From the NCBI RefSeq assembly GCF_047495875.1, contig NC_092468.1, positions 192,845-256,844 on the forward strand: 64,000 nt of DNA. Direction: 5' to 3'. Positions 1 to 12,400 of this stretch are shown here, piece by piece; position 1 is the first letter of the stretch; every line of letters starts with the position of its first letter. A program made the translations under genes and the position numbers. A model generated the notes under the pieces. It did no database searches. It was given only the letters and a program-made list of their open reading frames with translations, and was not told the origin of the DNA. The DNA comes from Pithys albifrons albifrons (lineage: Eukaryota; Chordata; Aves; Passeriformes; Thamnophilidae).

Positions 1-136
1 CCCGACCGCCTCGGGCTGGGTATCCCCGACCGCCTTGGGTTGGGTATCCCGAACCGCCTTGGGTTGGGTTTCCCCGACCGCCTTGGGTTGGGTATCCCCG
101 ACCGCCTTGGGCTGGGTATCCCCGACCGCCCCAGGC
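1..136. repeat. 24-bp GC-rich minisatellite
   Basis: About five and a half tandem copies of a 24-bp unit with core CCGCCTTGGGTTGGGTATC. Units begin near 1, 25, 49, 73, 97 and 121 and differ by one to three bases. The array touches the left window edge, so its true length is unknown. Because 24 is a multiple of three, it reads as an 8-residue repeat (GWVSPTAL), but nothing shows that this frame is translated. Confidence 0.9.
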
Positions 137-281
137 ACCGGCCGCTCGCTGCTCGCGGCCGCGCTGCCGAGCGGCGGAGCTCTGGCAGGGGAAGCCGCAG
201 ACGAGGCGGCAGCGGCCGCGGCGCCGGTGTCCTCTGACAGCCCTGGGAGGCGCCGGGGCCGGACCCGCAGCAGGGGCAGCC

Positions 282-334
<53 letters not shown>

Positions 335-900
335 ACTCGGGCTCCGGCCCGGAGCTGGAGCAGGCGGAGCCAAGGGGCGGCGAGGCCGAGCCCGTCCCAC
401 AGCCAGCCGCAGATGCTCGTCCAGCAGCGCCGCAGCCGGCACGCCGAGACTCGGGCAAAGGCGAGAGCGCGCCGGGCCAGGCAGGGGCGGGGACGGGGCG
501 GCCCCGGCCAGGAGCGGGGGAGGGACACCGGGGCCATGGCCCGGGGCGCCAGGGGCAGGGGGAGACCGGGAAAGGGAAAGGGACACCGCGGGAGGGACAG
601 CGGGAGAGGGACACCGGGAGAGGGTGCGGGACACCGGGAGAGGGACACCGAGGGTGCGGGGCACCGGAGAAGAAGAGGAGGAAAAGAGTAATAGTATGTG
701 CGAGAGCGAATCGCTGCTGCCGCTGCTGTCGCTGCTGCCGCCGCTGCCGCCGCTGTCGCCAAAGTGCCAGGGCCGTTTGTCCGTTTGTCCGTCGCCCGTT
801 TGTCCCCGCGCGCCCCGGAGGCAACCCCTCCGCTCCGAAGCAGCCCCGGCCGGAGCCACCGGCTTTTTCAGCTGCCTCTTCACTTTATTAAATAAACTCC
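137..900. other. CpG-rich region with GGGCTC hexamer run
   Basis: Very GC- and CpG-rich sequence. A run of about nine GGGCTC hexamers lies at roughly 283-340, followed by GGGACACCG-type purine-rich repeats at 520-665. Open frames are Arg/Ala- or Gly/Arg-rich and follow the composition. An AATAAA hexamer sits near 890 in an AT-rich pocket, so this could be a CpG island or the 3' end of a transcript. No recognisable protein domain was seen. Confidence 0.5.
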
Positions 901-1835
901 TTTGGCGGCAACCTTGCCCCTTGCCGCCGATGCTCGGCATCTCCCGGACCCATCCCGCCCGTTCGTCCTGCCCTGCCGTCGCTTCCTCCCATGCCAAGCG
1001 GACTTGTCCCTGTTCTTTGGGAACGCATTTCTCGGTCAGTCAGAGCGGTCAGAGCAAGAGCCAGAGCCAGCCCGGGGGAGGGCAGAACAGGACGATGGGG
1101 AGGGAGAAATCCAGCCCCTTGGGGTCAGCGCAGCTCCCCAGCGGCACCAGGGCTGTTTGTGTTCTCCTGTCCGGTTACAGGGGGAAATTGGAGACTGTGG
1201 AGAGAATTAAAAAGAATAGAAGTACAACACTGGTTTTGCTGCCATTTGGATGCCAGACCATACTAATAAATCCAGGTTTAATTTGGAATGCACACGATTT
1301 AGCAGCTTTTGCAGTACACAATATTTAACAGCTCCCCTTCAAGGGACAATGGGAAAAGGGTGGGAGAGCAGGAGAAAAGGGGGACTGGGAGCTCCAAACT
1401 GAGTGGGAAAGGAGGTGAGACTTTGAAACCGAGCAGGGCAGGGGGGAAGCAACACTCCCAAACTGAGCTGGGTGGGAGCTGGGGATTGTGGGGACGATGG
1501 GAAAGGGGGGCAAGATGGGAGAAAAGGGGTGTTGGACAGGGGGCAGGGGAGCAGAGGACAAGGGATTCTCACAGGGCTCCCCCCTGTCCTCCATCACTTG
1601 AGCCCAGGGGCTCTGTGGGGGATGGATCCCCACTGGGGGGGTCCCCAAACTCCCTGTCCATCCCTGGGAGCTGATGGGCGTGTTCCCCCCACCCAGAAGT
1701 CAGTGCTGCAGCAGCTGTGGGGCAGAGTGGGGTGGCAAAAGGAGGTCCAGGGTGGGCCCCTGAGCTCCCAATGTGCTGTGGCAGCTGGGGGCTGCTGGGG
1801 GAGAGGAAGTGGCACCCCATGACCTGTGTCCCTGC
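901..1835. other. intergenic, no gene recognised
   Basis: GC-rich sequence followed by a short AT-rich patch at about 1200-1330 that contains AATAAA near 1265, then G-rich low-complexity sequence at 1340-1830. No protein family, RNA gene or repeat family could be recognised. Confidence 0.4.
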
Positions 1836-1842
1836 ACCCCCA

Positions 1843-2300
1843 GGCGTGTTTCAGTTCCCGGGAAAAGCTGAGTGTCACTTCTCAAAAGGCCCTGGCCTGG
1901 AGGATGGTGGACAGGTACAGCTACAACCAGGAGCAGCTCGGGCACCTCATCAGTGATTTGGGAACTTTGGTGGGGAACAGCCCATGTGGGGAGACCCAGG
2001 CCAGGCACTGGAACAGCCAATGGGAATTTCTGGAGAACAGACAGGCTCAGGGGGACACGGACTGCTGACACAACTATGAGATCATGGGCACGTTCACCCA
2101 GCCTGGGTACCCCCAATTTTGGGGAAACCTCCCTCAGATCCCCCAGAACAGCCAAGTCCTCAAAAACATCTCTGAATCCCCAAATTCTCCCCAAATCCCA
2201 ATAACATGTTGGAGTTTACATGTCTTTGTTTGATTTCTTTATTTTTACCCCAGTTTGGGGTGGTTTTAAGGGATGAAATGGAACGAATAAAAATCAAAGC
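1843..2300 (+). pseudogene. possible terminal-exon relic, unidentified
   Basis: A splice-acceptor-like CACCCCCAG ends near 1842. The following frame reads through AWRMVDRYSYNQEQLGHLIS, an unusually protein-like stretch for this region, and stops at about 2066. A second frame a few bases on reads YEIMGTFTQPGYPQFW, which suggests one exon broken by a stop or frameshift. An AATAAA lies near 2287. I do not recognise the family, and the interpretation as an exon is tentative. An alternative is chance ORF structure. Confidence 0.25.
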
Positions 2301-2466
2301 CCAAAGAAAAGGATTTCTATGTCAGCATCATGTGAGTCTCCATGGGGTTGGGTTGGGTGGGTGCAAGAGCCTTTTTTGAAGAGGTTTCCACACCACTGTC
2401 TCCAAACTCTTGGTCTTTGCCCCAGTCTGTCACCCCTTGGCTGTAGAAGATGCTTGGGGGGCACAG

Positions 2467-2545
2467 AGAATTAGAATCATGGAATTATTTAGGTTGGAAA
2501 AGTCCTTAAAGATCATCCAGTGTTGCTTAATGGCACCAAAAGAAA
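2467..2545 (-). mobile_element. CR1-type LINE 3' end fragment
   Basis: The plus strand reads AGAATTAGAATCATGGAATT and then TTTAGGTTGGAAAAGTCCTT and AAGATCATCCAG. This is the reverse complement of the 3' terminus of avian CR1 retrotransposons, whose tail is an ATTCTATG-type octamer. The element therefore lies on the minus strand with its 3' end at the left. Only the tail region is clear; how far it runs rightward is uncertain. Confidence 0.75.
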
Positions 2546-2584
2546 CAATTAGACAGAGCAGGAGAGACGTTTGGAGGTCAAAAG

Positions 2585-2770
2585 TCAACAAATCAGCTCT
2601 TCCCAATGAATTTCCAATGTCTGTCTGTGTCCCTGTGGATGTTTTTCCCTCTGTGTTCACCCAAGTGCCTACAGGGAACCAGGAGGATGTGGAGATCAGG
2701 AATGGATCCCAGTGTGGATCACCAGGAATGTGGGTCACCAGATCTGTTACCAGTGTGTGTCCTCCAATGG
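2585..2770 (-). repeat. dispersed repeat, inverted partner of 13838-13995
   Basis: Its reverse complement matches 13838-13995 over its length. Shared blocks include the segment around GTGCCTACAGGGAACCAGGA and a TTCATTGGGA-type block. It abuts the CR1 tail, so it may be more of the same LINE or a separate host repeat. The identity assignment is inference; the similarity is visible directly. Confidence 0.55.
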
Positions 2771-2859
2771 GTCACGAAGTTGGGGAGCAGCGAACAAAGA
2801 TCTTCCCACAGTCAGGGCACTTGTAGGGCCTCCCTTACTGGTGGCTGTGTCAGCATCTG

Positions 2860-3905
<1,046 letters not shown>

Positions 3906-4024
3906 AGAAGTCACTAGGTATCCTGTGTCCATAAAAACCTCCAAAACATCAGGATTTATCCCCAAAAGTCCCTCCCAGGTGTTGCCCCTCTCTGGTCTCC
4001 TCAACTCGCTTTTCCTGTTCCAAG

Positions 4025-4164
4025 TGTCCATCGTGATAGAACAAAGCCTGCCATCCAGAGGGGTGGAAGACAGTCCTGAAAAGAAAAAGAGCTGTTCAAG
4101 GGCAGGAGATAGATGGAAATGGGATATGGCTTTGAGATCATATGGTATGAAATAAGGGGTGGAA
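4025..4164 (+). mobile_element. ERVL internal 3' end remnant with polypurine tract
   Basis: The sequence is alignable by eye with the segments immediately before the LTRs at 33327 and 35572. Shared blocks include GAGGGGTGGAAGA, a GATAGAT block and the terminal AATAAGGGGTGGAA at 4151-4164, the presumed polypurine tract. It is more diverged than the later copies, so it is an older insertion. Confidence 0.55.
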
Positions 4165-4440
4165 TGTGATGTGTTTGATAAACCCCACAACTCAGATTAA
4201 AGCTCTACTGAGGCCTTTGGGCAGAGCCTTTTAAAGGGTCCGATGAGAACTTGGGCAGAGAAAGGGCAGAGCAAGGGAGGAGCAGCAAAACAGAGGGCTG
4301 GGATAACCATGGAGGGAAAACTCCTGCAATGCAGCAAAAGGGAACCAATGGGAGGGCAGGGGCCAAAGCCAGGAGGGAACAGGGAAAGTTCCAGAACATC
4401 CAGTGGGGAATTAGAGAAGAACAGGGGATTGTATAACAAA
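4165..4440 (+). mobile_element. possible decayed LTR after the polypurine tract
   Basis: The sequence starts with TGTGATG directly after the polypurine tract and could end near GTATAACA at about 4438, giving TG...CA termini of plausible LTR length. Beyond these ends it is not convincingly similar to the other LTRs here, so the boundaries and family are guesses. Confidence 0.25.
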
Positions 4441-6127
4441 ACCCGAGCTGCAAATAGTTAAGCCAGTCCAATAGTTTTTAAATTATTGTCTCTTCATTAT
4501 CGAGGCTCCAAGGCCTGAGTTTATCTTTCCAGTCTTCAGGTTGCTCTCCTCCTCCACACTCAGGTGCAGAGGGGGCAAATGGCTCAAGCTGAGGCAGCCC
4601 CAGCATAAGAGAGTTCAGAGAGGACTGGAGGCTGTGAGGAGGGCTCTGGGTCCAGAGGGTGTGGAAGGGAAAATGGAATAGTCCTGAGGGCATCCGACAG
4701 AAATTCCCAGTGGGGGAAGCTTTTGCCTCAACCTCATCTTTCCTGTTCTGCCCCCACTTCTCCCATTTGCCCACACCATTTGCCCCCAGGGCAGAGCAGG
4801 CTCTGAAGATGTGAGAAAAATTCTCTATTTATTAAATTTTTACAATGATAACAGAGTTCGTGGACCAAAAAATAGACAATCAGAAAGATTTACTTGCAAC
4901 ACGTGTTGTGGTGCTCTGGCTAAAATCCAATCCCCAAAGCACACCCAAAAATTCAATTTTCCCCCTCTTAAAGGCTACCAAATCCCACCCCTTCCACATC
5001 ACCGAAAGGGTGTTCCCTCGCCTCTGCTTGGTGATGTTATGTCCAAAGGCAGGTTTAGATTAAAGTGGCTCCTTCTATAGTGGCCATGCAGTGGGGGCTT
5101 TGCTCCATTTGCGTTTATTTAATTGACATGAAGGTGCCTGAGCCAGCTCATTCGGGCAGCGGCTCCACAGCCCCTCTGGGGCTGTCAGAGAGGGCTGTGC
5201 CACAATCCTTTGGCCTTTTGGGGCTTCCTTGCTCTGAGTCTGTACAAGAGACACAGTGAGGCAAGAGCAGCAGCACTGCAGCTCCTGGCACCTCCCTGTG
5301 GCCAGTGTGGCCCCAGAGCTGGGCTGTGCCACAAGACAGCTCCTCTCATGCCCAGGAGCCTGGCCCTTGGAGCTGTACCCCCTGGGGGCCATCCTGCCCC
5401 CTTCAGCCTTCAGCCCCTCCAGAGGCTGGAGCAGAGCCCTGCCACAGCCCCCCAGGGCTCCTCCAGCCTGGCCCCACCATTCAGCCAGCCCCGGGGCAGC
5501 TCCAGGGCCCGCAGAGGGGCCGGGAAGGGCTGGGGAGGGTCCTGAGCGGAGCAGGGCTGGCAGAGATGCTGAGCGGGGAAAATCAGCTCTGCCTGCTTGG
5601 AGGGACAAAGAGAAGAGGCGACAAAAAGCAGGTTTTTCCTTAAGCTTGAGCAAATTGTTTGCATTTAATGTCATTGAAGGGCAGAGGCAGTGTGGGGAAA
5701 GGCAAGGGATGTCCTGGGAGTGCTCTGGGCTGTCTGAGCACAGGGCTCTGGGACACAGCCTGGGGCACCAGAGATACCCCGAGGGGACATGAGAGCCAAG
5801 TGGGGCCTGGAGGCACCCTGAGGGCATCAGGGTGCCCAGGGCTGAGCCAGGTCTGTGCCCCAGGGGCCACCCTGCCTGTCCCTTCCTGCTGGTGGGGCAC
5901 TGGGTCCCGTTGCTGGGGAGGTGCCACGTCAACAAGTGCTGGGACCTGTTGTCACAGTGGGGCCCTTTGTGACACCCCCTGCAGCACACGTGGCCAGCCT
6001 GGCTGTGTCCCGCAGTGTCCGTGGGGACGGTGACGGGACAGGAGAGGAGCACAGCGCTGCGAGAAGACCCCGAGTGCAGCCCCGTCCTGCCCACCACCCC
6101 CGGCAGCCCCGCGGGCTCGAGGAGTTC
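4441..6127. other. intergenic, upstream of MROH-like gene
   Basis: No recognisable protein, RNA gene or repeat family. Long frames on both strands here track GC-rich composition. Because the first coding exon of the MROH-like gene begins just after a splice acceptor (6493), at least one untranslated 5' exon and the promoter should lie in this stretch or further left; I cannot place them. Confidence 0.4.
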
Positions 6128-6440
6128 TGCATTTTGGCTGAGGCCTTTGGCTGAGGCCTTTTGCCTGACAGGATTTTGACTGAGGCTTTTAGGACGAGGT
6201 GTTTCCACAAGAGCGTTTTGCCCAAGGCCTTTTGCCTGAGGCATTTTCCCAAGGGGATTTGGCTGCATTGTTTTGCCCAAGGCCTTGTGCTGAGGCTTTT
6301 TGTCTGAGGCCTTCAGCCTTCAGCATTTTGGCCAAAGTGTTTTGCCCAAGGCCTTTTGCCTGAGGTGTTTTGTGTGAGGCATTTTGGCAGAGGCGTTTTG
6401 GCCCAAGTGTTTTGCCCCAGGTGTTTTGGCCAAAGTGTTG
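6128..6440. repeat. degenerate TTTTGCC/GAGGC minisatellite
   Basis: Irregular tandem array of roughly 14-16-bp units such as TTTTGCCTGAGGC and GTGTTTTGCCCAAG. It lies immediately 5' of the first coding exon of the MROH-like gene, within its 5' intron or leader region. Confidence 0.7.
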
Positions 6441-6494
6441 CACAAAACCCCTCCAAGCCCATCCTGACATTGCCCTCATTCTCTGTTCCACAGG

Positions 6495-9400
6495 ATGGAG
6501 CGGAGACCCCCCAGCTGGCCCAGGGAGGCCTGGACACACGACAGCTCTTCCCAGGAGAGCACGTCTGCCCTTCTCCAGCTTTCATCCTCGCATGAGGGCA
6601 CCAGGATTTGGCCACTGAAGCTCGGTGAGTGAGGAGCCCTGTGGGGCTGGCAGGGCTGGGGCCCAACAGCACAGCCCAAAGCAGCCCAGGCTGCCATTTC
6701 CCTGGTCCTGGGGGCCAGGCCTGCTGCTGCCTCAGTGCTGGGGCTGCTCAGGGCTGGAGCCCGGCCCCAGCACAGCCTGTGCCAAAGGAGGGCAGGGCAG
6801 AGGGGCTGAGGGCTGCGGGCAGCGAGGGGCAGCTGGGCTGGCAGGAGGCAGCCATGCTGTGGGACCCTGCCCCTTCCCTGCCCGTGTGCCACTGCCTTCC
6901 TCAGCCTGGGGCACTGGGGCTTTGCCAGGCATGGCAGCTGCTCTGCCGGGCCCCCTGCAGCCAGGAGCCACAAGGGAGGGCTGTGCCAGGGCAGCGGGCA
7001 CAGGGCTGGCTGGAGGGCAGGTATCCTTTGCTCTCTGCTCTCACTGCACCCTCTGCAGCTCTCCCTGCTCTGCCCCCCATTAGATGCCAGCTGGTTGCCC
7101 ATCTATCAAGAGGAGCAGGAAGCTGTGGATTCCATCGTGGCCTTTGTCAGCAGCCCCCACGAGGTACCTGTGGCCACTTGGCTGTGCTGGTGTCTGCTGG
7201 CAGGGGCTCTGCTGCCAGGCTGTTGGAGCGGTGCTGGCTGGGCAGAGCTGCTGCTCCCGCAGGGCACTGCACCCAGGGCTGTGGCCCCGCTGGCTGTGGG
7301 CACCCTCTCACCCTCCCTCTGCGTGTCTCTTGTCCCCTGGCTGGCAGCAGGAGAGGCACAAGGTGCCCTTTCTTAGGAGCATCTGCCACCTGTGCAGAAG
7401 CGCCTTGAGCTTTGGCTTGACCCAGGGCCTGGATTTGTTCTGCGACATCTACCAGCTGGCAGAGCATATAAAGGTGAAGGAACACCTGGCATTCTGGGGA
7501 AGGGAGCAAACCCCTGGCACTGGCAGCCTGGGTGTACAACGCTTGGCTGAGTCAGGGGCTGGAGGCACTGGGGGCTGGCAGCTGCCAGATGCCATCCCAG
7601 TTGTGCTCTGCAGGAGCTGCTGGAAGAAGAGCCAAGGGACCGACTGAGCTCGGACATTCGGCATCTTTCCATGCTGGCTATTGAGGATTTAAGGTTCCTG
7701 CCCAACCCTCCTGGGCCCCCTGCCCCAGAGCCTCTGATGCCACCTGCGTGACTTGTCCAGGGGCTGCTCCCAGCAGCAGAGTCCAACTGTCCCTGCTCTC
7801 TCCCTGCAGCTTGGTGGAAACAGTGCTGGAGGGCAAAACCAAAAGCCTCCTGTCTGCATGTTTCTCCAGCGTCTTCTGGCTTCCCCCAGAAAGTGAAATG
7901 CTGGACCTGGACCTTCCCCTCTATGTCAAGGTAAGTACTGAGGGAGCTCCAGGAGCCCCCAGCCCCTCTGGACTGCTCTCTGCCACTGCAGCAGAGATCC
8001 AAGGCTGGGCAAGGTCTCGGCTTTGCTTTCCCACCCTTGTACCTCTGTCCCCTTCCCAACTCCTGTGCCACAGCCTGCTCTGGCCCCAGCAGATTGTCTG
8101 TTCCAATGTCTCTCCCAGGAATTGTGGGCCTCCTCCTCTTCCCGTGGCACTGGGAGTTGAGATGGGTCTCCTGCAGGTGGGAGGAACAGCAGAATCACTG
8201 CCACTGCTCTCTGTGTTTCTTGCAGACCCTGAACTCCATGGACATCATGCTGAGGACAATGGTGTTCAGCTTTTCTGCCTCCAGACTCAGCGAGGAGCTG
8301 CAGGGCATCTTGGAGGTCTGGCACAGGCCAAGACGGGGGATCCCAGGGCTGTTGTGCTCCCTGGAGGAAGGGTTTGCCCACTCCAGTCTGGGTGGTCCCC
8401 AGAGCAGTCCCGAGCAGGCAGAGTGCCCTGTGCGCAGGGTGCCCACCTCCTGTGGGAAAGCAGGGGCTGGCACCAGGCTCTTGTGGAGCACGGTGGCTGC
8501 AGAGGGTGGCACCTGCTTTCCTGCCTGGCCACGAGGTTGGCCCAGAGCCTTTGTGCCAGGCCTGAGAGGAATCCCAGGGGCAGACACCCCCAGACAGGCT
8601 TTGCTGGAGGGCAGAGGAAGCCTTGAGAGATGCTGCCAGTCCGGCCCCACAGTGCAGCTGTGCTGCTGCTGCAGTTGGTGTCTGTTCCCGGGGCTCACCA
8701 GCTGCTTCTCTTGGGCCAGATGCTGCTGGACTTTTCCAGAGATGAGAGAGAGGCTGTGAGGGAGAGGGCTGTGGGGAGGATTGATGTCCTGATCCGTGTG
8801 CTGTCCGACTATTCCACTCTGAGGGTAAGGACCAGGCCCCCTCCAGCCAGGCCATGCCCACATCCCTGCCGCTCTCCATGCCAGGGCTGCTGCCCATCTG
8901 ACTGCCCTGACAGATGGGCATGCAGGGCTCACAAAGCCTGAACTCACCAGGAATCCAGCCCTGGCTACGCTCCTGGGTGGGGGGCTTTGGCACCAACCTC
9001 CTGCCCTCAGCCCTTCTGCTCATGCCTCCCTCATCCAGGCCGGTCTCAGAGTTCCAAGAGGTGTTTCTGCAGCTGTCTGCTCTGGAGAGATCCAACTGCC
9101 AGTTCTAGGAAAGCTGCTGGGACATCTCCTCCTTTTCCGATTTTCCATGGAACAAACCAGCTATGCAGCTTTCCATGCTCTTTTTGCTCTGGCTGAATTC
9201 ATCTGTAAGTAAAACAGTGCAAGCACTTGTGAGCTTCATCCCTCTGCATTCAGACATGTCCCCACACATCTGCTTCCTGACCTCCTTTGCCCCTCCCAGC
9301 TGCTTCCCAGAGCATCCCAGCTGCCACTTTGCTGCAGAAGCTGAGCGCTCTCCAGGCCAGGATCTCTTTGCTGCTGCTCTTCCTCCTCCTGTTCCTTTCA

Positions 9401-12400
9401 GGACCTTGAAGCCTGCAGCTTTGTGGGCCCCACAGCCAAAGCTCCTCTTGACTCCCATGTCCCAAAGCCACATCTTCCCTGGTAGGGAAGAGTAGATCCA
9501 CACCTTGGCTGGTCCCTCCAGCCCCTGTAGCAAGAAGCTATTCCTGATGCCCTCCAGAAATCCTGACTGCTCCTGGCCTGCCCTTTTGCCAGCAGATCTC
9601 AGGGTGCTCTGATAAACTTGCTGGCAAAGCTTCTCTGCCTTGCTGACTCTTGTGTGTCTCCCCTGCTGTTTAGTGGAATCAAGAGCAAAGGACCCAGAAA
9701 GCCAGTTCCCCTGGGAAGCTGTGACCACCTCCTCGCTGTGTTTCTCCAGTGCCAGGGACTGTGCCAAGGTAAGGAGCTGTGCCCTTGCTGGGACTCCTGT
9801 GCGTGGCATCAGCAGGTCACTCGTGAGAGCAAAAGGACCCAGAACCAGTGGGGCTGTGTGCCCTCACCTCCCTGGCCAGAGGATTCCTGCCATCCTTGAG
9901 CAGGGACAACACGAGGACTGCAGTCCAATGTTCCCAGCACCAGCTTTAGTCCCAGGAGGATTTCCAGTCCTCTGGGCAAGGCCCTGGGTCTCTGTGCCCA
10001 GCACCCTGTGCCCATGAGCCCTCCTCCCCCACCTGGAGGGCCCTCTCCCCTCATCTTCTCCCATGCAGGGACTGTAGGCACTGCAGCTTTGCTGTGGGTT
10101 CTGCTGTGGCCAGGGCTGCTCGTGCTGCTCAGCCAAGCAGTACCAACAGGGCACTCAGTGGGATGTGTCTTCCTTCCTTCCTGCCACAGGCATTTGGACA
10201 ATACCTCTGGTCTCATGAGAGGGCAGATGTCATCCTTGTGGCCCTTGGGGCGATGAGCGATGCCAGCATCCATGACAAGCAGGTGCCCAGCAGCATGCTG
10301 GATGTGGCCTTGGAAGATCCAGCCTTCTGGCTGACAGATGTAAGTGACCTGTGGCTGGATTGTCCTGCCCTTCAGCCCTGCCGAGCCTTCTTCCTCCCTG
10401 CATTCCTCATGCCAAACACAGGTGACTTGGGCACCCAAAGCCACCCAAAGGCAGAGAAGAGGAATGCAAAGGACATGGCTGTGCTCCAGGGGCAGCACCA
10501 TCCTCACCTGTGTCCCCTCCAGGTGCCCAAGATAATCAGCTGCATCCTGGAGAACCTGCAATCCATCAACACACGGCCAGCCTGGGAGAAAGCCGAGTCA
10601 CTGCTTCTCCTGCTGACCCACGAGTACCCCACAACAGTGATCACCCTCCTGTGCAAGATGGCTCTTAGAGGAGACAGGTACTGGCCCTGACAGCCTTGAG
10701 GGTGGGCTTGTTCCATGTGAGGAGAGGGCCCCAGAGACTCTCTGGCTGTCAGAGCCCAGGAATGCTGCAGGAGATCCTGCAGAGTCAGGCTCTCATCTCC
10801 CCACACCTTCCAGCCTGGGGGGCTTGGCTGGGTTCCCAGAGCCACAGCTGGCCAAGCCAGCCCAGAGCCAGCAGCCCCACGAGGAACACCCCTCAGGCCT
10901 GTGCTGCCTGCCCGGGCAGGGCCCCGGGGACCCACAGCAGGGGCTGCCAGGGGCAGGTTCTGGGCAGCTGGGCTGGGCCCCAGCACTGGGGCTGAGGCAG
11001 CCCTGCTGACAGTGCTCTGCCTTGCAGAACTGCGCCCACGCTGTGGGAGCTGATGTGCTCCATGCCTGAGGTTCTGGAGAAGGTCCTGAAGGAGTTTGCC
11101 AAGCTGCTGCAGAGACAGAGCTTCAGCTGCTCTGCAAGAGGGTCCCACACCCAGTCCAGGGCTGTGAGTGCACAGAAAAGGCCCCGATCCCCTCCCAGGA
11201 GCCCTGCAGGCTCTGCCGGCCCCTCATGCTGAGTTTGCTCCTGCAGTCGCCCTCCAGGCAGGCTGAGCTGGAGCAGTCGGGGGACGAGTCCGACGGTGAG
11301 AGCCATCAGGGCTGTCCCAGTGTGGTGATGGCCAACCTGCTGCTCGGAGGCCTCGTGGGGCTGTCAGAGCGAGCCGAGATGGTGAGCAGGGCGTTGTCAG
11401 GGGCAGCCACGGTGGCAAAGGGGGTCTGGGGCTGTGTGTAAAGCAGTGGCTTGGCCTGCTCTGGGGGCCAGACTGCTCCAAAGCAGGGTGGTCACTGCTC
11501 CAAACGCCCTCCTTGCCATGGCAGGGCCTGGGTTGGCCTCCCAGGGGGCTTTTCAGGCACAGATATTTTCACCCAATAGAAATTGTCTTCTTTACACAGG
11601 CAAGAAATATTGAAGTCTTCCTGCCGGGCATGATGAAGATCCTGCAAGATGGCAGGGAAGATGCCATGATGAAGATCCTCGTGGTCTTGCGAAATGTGCT
11701 GGGTCAGCTGCAGAAGAGAAAGGCCAGCTCCATCGCTGTGCAGCTGGTGGCGAGGCTCCTGCCCCTCTTTGACTCGGTAAGGCTGATGTGGGAGCCTCAG
11801 CCCCTCCCATGGGCACTGGGCAAAGAAAGCTGCCCTGCAGCCCAGCCCTGCAAGCAGCACTTGCAGGCGGCAGCTCCGCTCCCCTGGGCTCTCCTGGGAT
11901 GGCTTCTGGGCCTTGCAGGCCAGCACTGCTTCTCTGGAATCTGATGCTGGAGCACCTGCCCTCACCACAGCCATGCCCACGCCCCACCTCACGCCGGGCA
12001 GGGAATGCTGTTTCCAAAGCTCCCTTTTCCTCCTTCTCCCCAGGAGTGCAGCGAGCTGCGAGAGATCTCCATCTGCATGTTCACACACCTGCTGGAGTCA
12101 GTGGTTTGGAGGGATGAGAAGAGGATGAGGAAGGAGGTGCAGAGGGCACTGGTCCCGCTCCTCTTCCGCATGAGTGACCAGACCCCCAGTGTGGCCGAGG
12201 TACAGATGTCAAGGCTGAGCACTGACACAGAGAGGAGTGGACTGACATAGCCCAGGGCTCCTGGGCATCAGGGCAAGGGCTCCTCCAGCAGAGCCTGTGG
12301 GAAGAGTCCCTATGGAGCCAGCACGAGCAGGGGCAGACACGCTGGCACAGCCATTCCCAACACCTGCCATACCTGTTCCTGCAGGCCTGGGCAGCAGCCC

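Noticed and set aside
35..691. 218-codon Arg/Ala-rich ORF at the left edge
   Set aside because: Composed of the 24-bp minisatellite, the GGGCTC run and purine-rich repeats. No protein-like segment was seen.
5075..6280. 401-codon minus-strand ORF upstream of the MROH gene
   Set aside because: Low-complexity, GC-driven sequence that runs into the TTTTGCC minisatellite, with no recognisable domain. It lies in the region expected to hold the 5' part of the MROH gene.
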